Source of the DNA: Photorhabdus noenieputensis
Lineage (GTDB): Bacteria; Pseudomonadota; Gammaproteobacteria; Enterobacterales; Enterobacteriaceae
Reading direction: 5' to 3'
Assembly (NCBI RefSeq): GCF_018448935.1
Contig: NZ_RCWC01000008.1
Span: forward strand, 1-64,000
Length of the DNA stretch: 64,000 nt
This document shows positions 26,442 to 35,108 of this stretch, piece by piece. Made by a program: the position numbers and the translations under genes. Under the pieces are notes generated by a model. It was not told the origin of the DNA and searched no databases. It saw nothing but the letters and a program-made list of their open reading frames with translations. The first letter of the stretch is position 1. Each line of letters starts with the position of its first letter.

Positions 26442-27419
26442 ATGTATAAGACAAATGGAACCATTTTAGATGTACCGGGTGTTAAGGTTGGGCATGCTGA
26501 GGATGAGTTGGAACAAACCGGTTGTAGCATTATCATTTTTGACAACGGAGCTGTTTGTGGCGTTGATGTCAGAGGCTCTGCCCCGGGGACAAGGGAAACC
26601 GAGCTTTTAGATCCCATTAATACTGTTCAGAAAGTCAACGCGGTGGTGTTAAGCGGAGGTAGTGCTTTCGGGTTAGATTCCGCCTCTGGCGTAATGCGCT
26701 ATCTTGAAGAAAGAAAACAAGGGTTTGATGTCGGTGTTACTGTCGTACCTATCGTCCCTGCCGCGATAATTTTTGATCTAAATTTTGGCGATCCTGCTGT
26801 GCGCCCTGACGCTAAAATGGGCTATGTTGCCACGCAAAACGCTTCTGTAAGTCCTTTTCCATCGGGAAATACTGGTGCCGGTGCCGGAGCCACTATAGGT
26901 AAAATGGCCGGTTTTGACAAAGCCATGAAAGGTGGCCTTGGAACCGCATCGGTTAAATTACCTGGGGGGCTGACAATTGGCGCAATGGTTGTTGTAAATG
27001 CTGTTGGTGAAATCAGAGACCCTAAAAATGGTAAAACCATTGCAGGTGCATGTGATAAAAACGGTCATCTTATCGATCTCACTCCCTACATTATAAAAAA
27101 TAATAAAGATAATAATTTCATTCAGGGAGCAAATACGACTATTGGCATAATTTGTTGTAACGCCAATATGAACAAAAGCCAGATGAAAAAAGTTGCCCAG
27201 ATGGCTCATGATGGCCTGGCGAGAACGATATACCCCGTTCATACCATGAGCGACGGGGATACTATTTTTGCAGCGGCAACAGGTGGTGTGAACTCATCAG
27301 TGAATACGGTTGGTATTCTTGCTGCCGAGGTCATGGCTGCTGCGGTTTTAGATGCTGTAAAATCAGCTAAATCAAAATTTGGTGTTAGAGGCTATGCTGA
27401 TTTAGCACTTTCGATTTAG
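26442..27419 (+). CDS. P1-family peptidase (cytoplasmic DmpA/NylC-type Ntn-hydrolase)
   Basis: The 325-residue protein lacks a signal peptide. It has TILDVPGVKVGHAEDE, CGVDVRGSAPGTRETELL, AVVLSGGSAFGLDSASGVM, VPIVPAAIIFDLNFGD and the self-cleavage neighbourhood GGLGTASVKLPGG. These are the blocks of the NylC/DmpA superfamily that autocleave before a Ser/Thr and hydrolyse small amides or peptides. It is a different branch from the exported homologue at 10946-12139. It lies 140 bp after the hydroxyproline dehydrogenase and may be part of the same peptide-scavenging programme, by position only. Confidence 0.83.
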   Translation: MYKTNGTILDVPGVKVGHAEDELEQTGCSIIIFDNGAVCGVDVRGSAPGTRETELLDPINTVQKVNAVVLSGGSAFGLDSASGVMRYLEERKQGFDVGVTVVPIVPAAIIFDLNFGDPAVRPDAKMGYVATQNASVSPFPSGNTGAGAGATIGKMAGFDKAMKGGLGTASVKLPGGLTIGAMVVVNAVGEIRDPKNGKTIAGACDKNGHLIDLTPYIIKNNKDNNFIQGANTTIGIICCNANMNKSQMKKVAQMAHDGLARTIYPVHTMSDGDTIFAAATGGVNSSVNTVGILAAEVMAAAVLDAVKSAKSKFGVRGYADLALSI

Positions 27420-27495
27420 CACTTTTAAGGTAAGGTGATGCTGGTAGCCTTCCAAACTTGAACTACCCTACAAACCCGATAAAAAGGTTAACGTT

Positions 27496-28287
27496 ATGTC
27501 AGACATTCGCCTGTATATGCTGCAAACCGGAACCATAAAATGTAAGGTTCACAACATCAAGATGAATCAAGGCAACGGTGCCGATTATGAAATTCCGATT
27601 CCATTTTTCTTACTCACTCATCCTAACGGCCATACACTAATTGACGGCGGCAATGCAGTTGAAACTGCAACTGACCCCAAAGGCTACTGGGGAAATATCA
27701 CCAAAGCCTACTGGCCGGTGATGCGTGAAGATGAAGGTTGTGTCGCTCAAGTTAAAAAGTTGGGTATCGATCCCGCAGATATCCGCTATGTAGTGCAATC
27801 CCATCTTCATCTCGATCACACTGGCGCAATAGGACGCTTCCCCAACGCGACACATATCGTACAACGACGTGAATATGAATACGCCTACACACCTGACTGG
27901 TTTTCTGCTGGTGGCTATATCCGCAAGGATTTTGACCGTCCCGGTCTGAAATGGGAATTTCTCGATGGGGAACGCAATGACATGTTTGATGTTTATGGCG
28001 ATGGCACGTTAAAAACGATATTTACTCCAGGGCATTCGCCGGGACATCAATCACTACTGGTGACCCTGCCGAACAGCGGCAACCTGCTGTTAACGATTGA
28101 TGCCGCTTATACCCTCGATCACTGGGAAGAACGTGCATTACCTGGGTTTCTCACCTCTGCCACTGAAACCGTACGTTCGGTGCAAAAACTGCGGCATCTA
28201 GCCAAACGCACGAATGCAATTGTGGTAACAGGGCACGATCCGGATGCCTGGCCAACATTCCGTCAGGCACCGGAATATTACGATTAA
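27496..28287 (+). CDS. N-acyl-homoserine lactonase-type metallo-beta-lactamase
   Basis: The 263-residue MBL-fold hydrolase has the dinuclear zinc motif SHLHLDH (H103, H105, D107, H108), then H180 (TPGHSPGH), D202 (LTIDAAY) and H247 (VTGHDPD). The overall plan, including the N-terminal 'LYMLQTGTIKC' and the long insertion after the HxHxDH motif, resembles the AttM/AiiB branch of AHL lactonases that open the lactone ring of acyl-homoserine-lactone signals. Other lactones remain possible. The start has a good A/G-rich site (AAAAAGG) upstream. It is a single gene. Confidence 0.83.
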   Translation: MSDIRLYMLQTGTIKCKVHNIKMNQGNGADYEIPIPFFLLTHPNGHTLIDGGNAVETATDPKGYWGNITKAYWPVMREDEGCVAQVKKLGIDPADIRYVVQSHLHLDHTGAIGRFPNATHIVQRREYEYAYTPDWFSAGGYIRKDFDRPGLKWEFLDGERNDMFDVYGDGTLKTIFTPGHSPGHQSLLVTLPNSGNLLLTIDAAYTLDHWEERALPGFLTSATETVRSVQKLRHLAKRTNAIVVTGHDPDAWPTFRQAPEYYD

Positions 28288-28406
28288 CTCGAATTTGTCA
28301 ATGCAAAATAGCCAGTAACGAGAAAGTAGACGTTTCTGGCTTGGCACTCACTTTACGAAAGTTTAACTTACTATCCGAAATAACCGTTATTCCTCCTATT
28401 ATCCTA

Positions 28407-29378
28407 TTATCCTCTTAGCCAATCATTGACAAAAGACTGGGCATTTTCAGATTTAAACCCAATTGAAGATATACCGGTTGGTTTCCACAAAAGCTCAATA
28501 ACACGCACTTTCTGGTTATAATCAAGAGTATTAAATAGTTGACTTAACTGTTTATCTAAAAGCAAATCTCGATATTGAAGAAAACATTCATCATTGAATT
28601 GATCGCCACATCCAGCAAAAAGCTTACTGCCGTTTTCACGATTAAACCCACAACATTTCACACACTTAAAGCCAGATTTATAATAAAAATCGCATATCTC
28701 ATCATATCTATATGCATTGACAATAGGATTCAAAAATGCGTCTACATTAACAGCAATCTGATCAACACTATCATCCAAATGATTAGCTGTTCTATCGCCA
28801 TATTGATTCTGACTTAAGTTTTTGCATAGTTTATTCATTAAATCAGTATGTAAAAAATATTCTTCTGTATGAATTTGTTTTGCAAAAATCTGTAAAAGTT
28901 CTCGCTGCCTTAATCGTTCATATTCTCCTATAGCATTGTATAGCCAAATAAGCGCCATACCTTCTTCATTTAATGAACGTGACGCTGTTAAAAAACCCTC
29001 TTGTGGACACTCCATATGATGAATAACACCGGTAGAAACAACAACATCAAATTGATTATCTCGTGTTAGCTTCTCAATCGTATTATTTTCTAACGTGACG
29101 TTATCCAATCGATGATAAGAGATCAACTTATCTGCTACCTCTAACGCTTTATCCGTCATATCAACGCCCACAAATTGGGTATCGGGATACATACTTGCCA
29201 GCCCTACCAAACGATGTCCCGTTCCATACCCTAAATCGAGCACATATTTTCCCGTTAAATAACCCGGCTTAAATATCAACCCTACCACCGTGGCCATATC
29301 ATAAATAAGATTATCCCCAATGGCAGAACTAGGATATGGATATCGGTTATACATCGCTTTAACATCCTGATTACTCAT
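28407..29378 (-). CDS. Class I SAM-dependent methyltransferase
   Basis: The 323-residue protein has a Rossmann methyltransferase domain in its first ~170 residues: motif I VLDLGYGTGHRLVGLA (Tyr in place of the usual Gly/Cys), motif II acidic VGVDMTDKALEVA, and FDVVVSTGVIHHMECP. The C-terminal ~150 residues form a separate domain with a Cys-containing patch (FKCVKCCGFN). This architecture occurs in natural-product and sugar methyltransferases. Start chosen at the ATG with GGAG eight bases before. It is divergent from the FAD monooxygenase, with which it may share a pathway. Substrate unknown. Confidence 0.78.
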   Translation of the reverse strand: MSNQDVKAMYNRYPYPSSAIGDNLIYDMATVVGLIFKPGYLTGKYVLDLGYGTGHRLVGLASMYPDTQFVGVDMTDKALEVADKLISYHRLDNVTLENNTIEKLTRDNQFDVVVSTGVIHHMECPQEGFLTASRSLNEEGMALIWLYNAIGEYERLRQRELLQIFAKQIHTEEYFLHTDLMNKLCKNLSQNQYGDRTANHLDDSVDQIAVNVDAFLNPIVNAYRYDEICDFYYKSGFKCVKCCGFNRENGSKLFAGCGDQFNDECFLQYRDLLLDKQLSQLFNTLDYNQKVRVIELLWKPTGISSIGFKSENAQSFVNDWLRG

Positions 29379-29915
29379 ATCTATTTCTCCGAACAAAATG
29401 ATAAATCAGTGGTACTAGCTCATAATGACCAATCATAGTTAGTATAGTGGTCACCCTCACTAAATTCATGACAACAAGTAATTAAAGTATTTCATAACGG
29501 GAAAAATATATTAGACTTAATTAAAGTTGGAATAATTTCATATCCATAAGAATATAGCTAATAATTTATTACATGATCTTTACCCTTATCATATTTATAA
29601 TCCATTTGAATAGTTTAAGACAATAACAATCAAAGCAAGATGAATATTGATTTAATAACGAATCAAAACCTGTAAAAAATAAAAGTTCACTTCTGTAACT
29701 TAAGCATTCAATTATTTAATAAACAGCAATATAAATTTTTGGCGAAATATTTTTAAAAAAATAACTAGAGAACACCTTGCTCTCTTTCTATGTACCGTAT
29801 ATTTTTATTTTAAATACTACAAAAAAAATCATGGCTACGATTAGATAATATCAGATAGATATAGTCTCACCTGATCTAGCCAGAATCTCTTGTATCTACA
29901 ACTGGAGAAAATATT
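29379..29915. other. Divergent promoter region
   Basis: About 540 bp of strongly AT-rich DNA lie between the methyltransferase (minus) and the FAD monooxygenase (plus), with no convincing ORF. It must hold both promoters. The length and composition are typical of H-NS-silenced accessory genes in Photorhabdus, but no specific operator could be identified. Confidence 0.45.
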
Positions 29916-31151
29916 ATGCACGTTGGTATTATTGGGGCAGGAATTGGGGGTGCATGTTTAGCTCATGGATTACGTAAAAATGGAATCAGAGTAACGATCT
30001 ATGAACGAAACCCTGCGTTGTCATCCGAACTTCCCGGTTATGGAATTCATATTAATACATTCGGCAAGCAGGCACTGCAAGAATGCCTCCCGGATGCAAA
30101 CTGGCTAACCTTTAAGGAGGCATCAAGATATATTGGCGGACAATCACGGTTTTATAATGAACGTATGCGTCTTCTCGCCGTTCAGGGTGGTATTTCGCCA
30201 ATGGCAGGAAAGATTATTTCCGAGCAACGTCTGTCAATCAGCAGAACTGAACTGAAAGAAATACTAAACAAGGGGCTTTCAAGCATAATTCAATGGAATA
30301 AAACATTCGTCCGTTATGAACATATTGAAAACGGTGGTATTAAAATTTTCTTTGCCGATGGCAGTCACGAAAATGTCGATGTGCTTATCGGTGCAGATGC
30401 CAGCAATTCAAAAGTACGTAAACAATACCTTCCTTTTATCGAAAGATTCGATGTTGGTGTTAGTATGGTCATTGGTCGTGCGCGTCTTACCCCGGATCTC
30501 ACAGCTTTACTACCCCAAAATTTCCTGGACGGCACACCTAACAGCATCGTACCTAAAAGCCCCGACTGGTTGTTCATCTCTATGTGGCGTGCCCCAGTTA
30601 ATATCCATGTAGACGCCGCTTTAGCAGAAATCGATAACTTTATAGTATGGGTTTACGTAGCGGCAACAGATAGTCTTCCTTACAATATCACCGATTTTTC
30701 CGCAGAAGCCCTCTGTGATCTGGTCCGAGCCCGTATGATTTCATGGGACCCAAGCCTACATACTCTGATTAAACAAAGTGATATGGAAAACATATCTCCG
30801 CTACATTTACGCAGCATGCCTCATCTTCTACCTTGGAAATCGAGTGCTGTCACATTACTTGGGGATGCTATTCATAACATGACGCCAATGACAGGCTCAG
30901 GAGCGAACACAGCGCTGCGAGATGCTCTTTTACTCACACAGAAGCTTGCCAGTGTAGCGTCGGGCCACGAAGAGTTAGTCAAGGCAATTTCAGATTATGA
31001 GCAACAAATGCGCGCATATGCTAACGAGATCGTTGGAATTTCACTGCGCAGCGCTCAGAATGCGGTAGGACATTTTTCAATACCACCATTAAAACAACGG
31101 CATTTGAGCATAAGAAGAAATACATCTCAAGGTTATCAACACCGGCGTTAA
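29916..31151 (+). CDS. FAD-dependent aromatic monooxygenase (PHBH/ubiH-like)
   Basis: The 411-residue flavoprotein has the three class A monooxygenase fingerprints: MHVGIIGAGIGGACLAHGLR (GxGxxG), the DG-type motif in VLIGADASNSKVRK (Ala-Asp in place of the usual Gly-Asp-Gly), and GDAIHNMTPMTGSGANTALRD. It hydroxylates or epoxidises a small, often aromatic or polyketide, substrate with NAD(P)H and O2. It has a weak ribosome site (GGAGAAAATATT before ATG). It is divergent from a methyltransferase and ends at a terminator shared with the chitinase gene. Role in secondary metabolism is an inference. Confidence 0.83.
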   Translation: MHVGIIGAGIGGACLAHGLRKNGIRVTIYERNPALSSELPGYGIHINTFGKQALQECLPDANWLTFKEASRYIGGQSRFYNERMRLLAVQGGISPMAGKIISEQRLSISRTELKEILNKGLSSIIQWNKTFVRYEHIENGGIKIFFADGSHENVDVLIGADASNSKVRKQYLPFIERFDVGVSMVIGRARLTPDLTALLPQNFLDGTPNSIVPKSPDWLFISMWRAPVNIHVDAALAEIDNFIVWVYVAATDSLPYNITDFSAEALCDLVRARMISWDPSLHTLIKQSDMENISPLHLRSMPHLLPWKSSAVTLLGDAIHNMTPMTGSGANTALRDALLLTQKLASVASGHEELVKAISDYEQQMRAYANEIVGISLRSAQNAVGHFSIPPLKQRHLSIRRNTSQGYQHRR

Positions 31152-31263
31152 TATTCCGAGTGAATTGTCATACCTGAGCGGATATATCATTACATATCAT
31201 TACTCCAGATACACTGATTACAACAGTAAGAAAAAAGTAAAGATAAAAAAGAACTAAAAAGGA

Positions 31264-31293
31264 GCCGCCACCAGTATATATCATACTGGTGGC
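31264..31293. terminator. Bidirectional terminator
   Basis: GCCACCAGTAT and ATACTGGTGGC form a perfect stem. A T-run (CCTTTTT) follows it on the minus strand and GGTTTAATT on the plus strand. It lies between the convergent FAD monooxygenase and chitinase genes. Confidence 0.8.
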
Positions 31294-31306
31294 TTGGTTT
31301 AATTAA

Positions 31307-33010
31307 TTATGCAATTTTTACCCAAGGATAAGCATCAGATGTTTCTGCACCGTCTGGCACGGTTCCTCTATTCCACCATTTAGCTTCCCAATTTTGCTTG
31401 TTCCAACTCACTCTATCGCCAGCCTTATACACTTTATTTGCATCCCAGACAGGGTAATCACTCCCTGTATCTGGATTAACTGGATCAACCGGTTCAACAT
31501 TAATACCTTTGAAATAGAATGGTGCCATATCTATCTTTTTCGTGATTAACTCACAACCAAGACCTTCTCTAGCTGCATTGACTAATAAACCACGATCTTG
31601 GTCTGCGGTCCATGTAAATATTCCCCCCAGATTCTTTTCTAATGCATATTGTGCCTTAGCTTTAACGGAACGAGGAGTATCAAGAGAAATAAACAACTTG
31701 CTTTCCTTATTATAGAGATAATCAGCATCTGCTATTTCATCAGTATACAAGTCAAAATTATATATCCCCCTCTTTTCTTCCAAATCTAAATAATTATATA
31801 TCGTGTCGTACCATTCTGTTGTCCCTGATTCAAATGAGCCGGTCGTTGTAATCTTCGGATCTTTTTTCGGGACATAGCCAGGATCATAACTGCCAGATAA
31901 TGGAGAATAACTATCAATAACCGTATTTCTTCCATTGCGTGAATAGCCGGTGTAACCAATGTTGATTGCAGACGCAGGCACACCAAGGCTCAATAAGTAT
32001 TCAACCGCCTTTTCCACACTATTCTCACCGCCAGGATAATTACGGAGATTCGTGTGATGTAACAACCTTTCAGCCCACGGAGTACCAAAGAAATCATAGG
32101 TCATAACGTTAATACCATATAGCCCAGCTTGCAGTAATTCAGGTATTTTTGATTTTTCCATTTTCTCTGGTACCGCCGAACAAGCGATACTTATTTTTAT
32201 ATCTGAACGACCTGCTTCTTTAAAAGCAGCAGTTAAATCTTTAATTAAACTAACATAATAATCGCCATCGTCTGGCGCATATATGTTACCTTCATTTCCA
32301 GCAACTCCCGGATACTCCCAATCAATATCAATTTCTGTAAACATAGGGAAACGTTGGAATATATCAACTAGACTCGAACAGAAATAGGATTTTAATGTTT
32401 CGTCTCTGACCATATTATAAAAGCCATTACTCATGGTCCAACCGCCAACACTAAATGACATAATAAGGTCATGGCCTTGAGCTTTTGCCGCTTGTTGAAC
32501 TTTAGCCAATCCACCTAATACGCCCATACTTTTAGATTGTTCAAAATCCCTTGGCATTTGGATATCTTGCCAACCAGAATAAGTACAATTCTGATAAGAT
32601 TGGCAATCTCCCCAAGCATCTGTGAATGTTACTTCTCCATTATTGGTGCGGGCAAATAATGGCGCTTGCTCTTTAATTTGCTGCTTTTTTTCACCCTCAT
32701 CACCTAATATTCCACAGAAACCAATAACTAATTTATCATAAGCAAAAGGATTATCTAAAAGGTGCTGTAAATCTATTCCTCTACCTCGACGAATAGGATC
32801 TTGATTTCCTTGTAATCTACCATCATATTGCGACCAATCTGTATAATAGCCAAAAACTTTAGGTTTATTTCGTGTGTCATATTTATTGTAGACTGGTAAT
32901 GCGGTTCTTCCCGATGTGTAACTGAAATTTATTGTTTCAGTTGATGGATTGAAATTATCTATCTTATAAGACTGTTCACTAAGAGAATCTGTCTGGATTA
33001 TTTTTGACAT
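31307..33010 (-). CDS. GH18 chitinase-like protein with C-terminal chitin-binding domain (TC-toxin chitinase type)
   Basis: The 567-residue protein has a GH18 barrel at about residues 50-490 (KVFGYYTDWSQYDGR, LIMSFSVGGWTMSNGFY, the catalytic strand FTEIDIDWEYPG, VMTYDFFGTPW, GGIFTWTADQD). A CBM5/12 domain lies at the end (YPVWDANKVYKAGDRVSW, then WWNRGTVP). The catalytic Glu is kept, but the first Asp of DGxDxDxE is replaced by Thr. There is no signal peptide, as in chitinases that assemble with Tc insecticidal complexes in Yersinia and Xenorhabdus. Reduced or altered activity is possible. Monocistronic, divergent from stlA. Confidence 0.83.
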   Translation of the reverse strand: MSKIIQTDSLSEQSYKIDNFNPSTETINFSYTSGRTALPVYNKYDTRNKPKVFGYYTDWSQYDGRLQGNQDPIRRGRGIDLQHLLDNPFAYDKLVIGFCGILGDEGEKKQQIKEQAPLFARTNNGEVTFTDAWGDCQSYQNCTYSGWQDIQMPRDFEQSKSMGVLGGLAKVQQAAKAQGHDLIMSFSVGGWTMSNGFYNMVRDETLKSYFCSSLVDIFQRFPMFTEIDIDWEYPGVAGNEGNIYAPDDGDYYVSLIKDLTAAFKEAGRSDIKISIACSAVPEKMEKSKIPELLQAGLYGINVMTYDFFGTPWAERLLHHTNLRNYPGGENSVEKAVEYLLSLGVPASAINIGYTGYSRNGRNTVIDSYSPLSGSYDPGYVPKKDPKITTTGSFESGTTEWYDTIYNYLDLEEKRGIYNFDLYTDEIADADYLYNKESKLFISLDTPRSVKAKAQYALEKNLGGIFTWTADQDRGLLVNAAREGLGCELITKKIDMAPFYFKGINVEPVDPVNPDTGSDYPVWDANKVYKAGDRVSWNKQNWEAKWWNRGTVPDGAETSDAYPWVKIA

Positions 33011-33268
33011 AAATCACCTCGACTAGATATCAATTTATTTTTCGATGAACACTCCAGTTGCTTTACTTGCGTGGTAACATAATCACATTCTAGCTTGTAT
33101 TCTTAGGAAAACAAATAATTGCTATTTGTTTGATTGTTAATGGTCAACTCAAATTTATGTCAACGGAATTTATATTACCGACAATTTATTGTCAGATAGT
33201 AAAAGCAAATAATTGCAAATTGTAAATATATTCATTGTCATTATTGCATCATCCACCTCCATTAAATT

Positions 33269-33286
33269 TGTAAATTAATTTTTACG
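33269..33286 (+). promoter_or_regulatory. Candidate TyrR box upstream of stlA
   Basis: TGTAAA-TTAATT-TTTACG matches the TyrR consensus TGTAAA-N6-TTTACA at 11 of 12 defined positions. A weaker half-matching box (TGTAAA-N6-cattgt) lies 48 bp upstream at 33221-33238. If the promoter at 33314 is right, the strong box is centred about 73 bp before the start of transcription, a position from which TyrR activates in E. coli. Confidence 0.7.
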
Positions 33287-33313
33287 AATTATTTATTTTA
33301 ATTTTGTTTTCAA

Positions 33314-33344
33314 TTGACTAATTCTTATATTTTATATCTATACT
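33314..33344 (+). promoter_or_regulatory. Possible stlA promoter
   Basis: TTGACT (33314-33319) and TATACT (33339-33344) are spaced 19 bp. The overlong spacer makes it a weak sigma-70 promoter that would fit dependence on an activator. Other -10 choices (TCTATA at 17 bp) exist. Confidence 0.4.
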
Positions 33345-33411
33345 AATTTGTATCCTTAGGGGTGTTCGTTTCTTTGAAATATTATTACCATACTTATATA
33401 TGGAGATTAAA

Positions 33412-35010
33412 ATGAAAGCTAAAGATGTTCAGCCAACCATTATTATTAATAAAAATGGCCTTATCTCTTTGGAAGATATCTATGACATTGCGATAAAACA
33501 AAAAAAAGTCGAGATATCAGAGGAAATCACTGAGCTTTTGGCGCATGGTCGTGAAAAATTGGAGGAAAAATTAAACTCAGGAGAGGTTATATATGGAATC
33601 AATACGGGGTTTGGGGGGAATGCCAATTTAGTTGTACCATTTGAAAAGATTTCAGAGCATCAGCAAAATCTGTTAACTTTTCTTTCTGCTGGTACTGGGG
33701 ACTATATGTCCAAACCTTGTATTAAAGCGTCACAATTTACTATGTTACTTTCTGTTTGCAAAGGTTGGTCTGCAACCAGGCCAATTGTCGCTCAAGCAAT
33801 TGTTGATCATATTAATCATGACATTGTTCCTCTGGTTCCTCGCTATGGCTCCGTGGGTGCAAGCGGTGATTTAATTCCTTTATCTTATATTGCACGCGCA
33901 TTATGTGGCATCGGCAAAGTTTATTATATGGGTGCAGAAATTGATGCTGCTGAGGCAATTAAACGCGCAGGGTTGACACCATTATCGTTAAAAGCAAAAG
34001 AAGGTCTTGCTCTGATTAACGGCACACGGGTAATGTCAGGCATCAGTGCAATTGCCGTCATTAAACTGGAAAAACTATTTAAAGCCTCAATCTCTGCTAT
34101 TGCCCTTGCTGTTGAAGCATTACTTGCATCTCATGAACATTACGATGCCCGCATTCAGCAAGTAAAAAATCATCCTGGGCAAAAAGCGGTGGCAAGCGCA
34201 TTGCGTAATTTATTGACGGGTTCAACTCAGGTTAATTTATTAACTGGGATTAAAGAACAAGCCAATAAAGCTTGTCGTCATCAAGAAATTACCCAGCTAA
34301 ATGATACCTTACAGGAAGTTTATTCAATTCGTTGTGTACCACAGATATTAGGTATAGTGCCAGAATCGTTAGCTACCGCACGGAAAATATTGGAACGGGA
34401 AGTTATCTCAGCTAATGATAACCCACTGATAGATCCAGAAAATGGCGACGTTCTACACGGTGGGAATTTTATGGGACAGTATGTCGCCCGGACAATGGAT
34501 GCATTAAAACTGGATATTGCTTTAATTGCCAATCATCTTCATGCCATTGTGGCACTGATGATGGATAACCGTTTCTCACGTGGATTACCTAATTCACTTA
34601 GTCCGACACCCGGCATGTATCAAGGTTTTAAAGGAGTCCAACTTTCTCAAACCGCTTTAGTTGCTGCAATTCGCCATGATTGTGCTGCATCAGGCATTCA
34701 TACCCTCGCCACAGAACAATACAATCAAGATATTGTCAGTTTAGGTCTGCATGCCGCTCAAGATGTTTTAGAAATGGAGCAAAAATTACGCAATATTGTT
34801 TCAATGACCATTCTGGTAGTTTGTCAGGCGATTCATCTGCGCGGCAATATTAGTGAAATTGCGCCTGAAACCGCTAAATTTTACCATGCAGTACGCGAAA
34901 TCAGCTCTCCTTTAATCACTGATCGTGCATTGGATGAAGATATAATCCGCATTGCGGATGCAATTATTAATGATCAACTTCCTCTGCCAGAAATCATGCT
35001 GGAAGAATGA
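33412..35010 (+). CDS. stlA: Phenylalanine ammonia-lyase StlA
   Basis: The 532-residue protein of the aromatic amino acid lyase family has the MIO-forming triad A150-S151-G152 in GSVGASGDLIPLS, the active-site YGINTGFGG loop, and QDIVSLGLHAAQDVL near the C-terminus. The sequence agrees with what I know of Photorhabdus StlA, which deaminates phenylalanine to trans-cinnamate, the entry point for isopropylstilbene antibiotics. Histidine ammonia-lyase is the obvious alternative, but no hut genes are present. Start at the ATG preceded by GGAG; the ATG four codons upstream has no site. A TyrR box lies upstream. Confidence 0.93.
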   Translation: MKAKDVQPTIIINKNGLISLEDIYDIAIKQKKVEISEEITELLAHGREKLEEKLNSGEVIYGINTGFGGNANLVVPFEKISEHQQNLLTFLSAGTGDYMSKPCIKASQFTMLLSVCKGWSATRPIVAQAIVDHINHDIVPLVPRYGSVGASGDLIPLSYIARALCGIGKVYYMGAEIDAAEAIKRAGLTPLSLKAKEGLALINGTRVMSGISAIAVIKLEKLFKASISAIALAVEALLASHEHYDARIQQVKNHPGQKAVASALRNLLTGSTQVNLLTGIKEQANKACRHQEITQLNDTLQEVYSIRCVPQILGIVPESLATARKILEREVISANDNPLIDPENGDVLHGGNFMGQYVARTMDALKLDIALIANHLHAIVALMMDNRFSRGLPNSLSPTPGMYQGFKGVQLSQTALVAAIRHDCAASGIHTLATEQYNQDIVSLGLHAAQDVLEMEQKLRNIVSMTILVVCQAIHLRGNISEIAPETAKFYHAVREISSPLITDRALDEDIIRIADAIINDQLPLPEIMLEE

Positions 35011-35043
35011 AAAGAAAATCACTGAAAGTTTTTCAACCATCGC

Positions 35044-35072
35044 TTGACTAAAAATACAGAACCCCCTTTACT
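35044..35072 (+). promoter_or_regulatory. Candidate ydfG promoter inside the stlA-ydfG gap
   Basis: TTGACT (35044-35049), a 17-bp spacer and TTTACT (35067-35072) predict transcription from about 35079, giving a short ydfG leader. It overlaps the left arm of the stlA terminator-like stem. Confidence 0.5.
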
Positions 35073-35106
35073 GAGGTAGAAACAGTGTAAGTAAATAAGG
35101 GGTTTT
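35060..35106 (+). terminator. stlA terminator-like stem overlapping the ydfG ribosome site
   Basis: AACCCC-c-TTTAC pairs with GTAAA-taa-GGGGTT, followed by TTTT. The right arm contains AAGGGG, the ribosome site of ydfG. In a transcript reading through from stlA the stem would either terminate or hide that site. A transcript starting at the internal promoter lacks the left arm. Confidence 0.55.
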
Positions 35107-35108
35107 GT

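Noticed and set aside
33400-33411. Upstream ATG for stlA (four extra codons)
   Set aside because: No ribosome site precedes it; GGAG is correctly placed for the ATG at 33412, which also matches the known StlA N-terminus.
33412-35010. Histidine ammonia-lyase (HutH) annotation
   Set aside because: The MIO fold is shared, but there are no hutU/I/G/C genes nearby, and the sequence and TyrR box fit the Photorhabdus phenylalanine ammonia-lyase.
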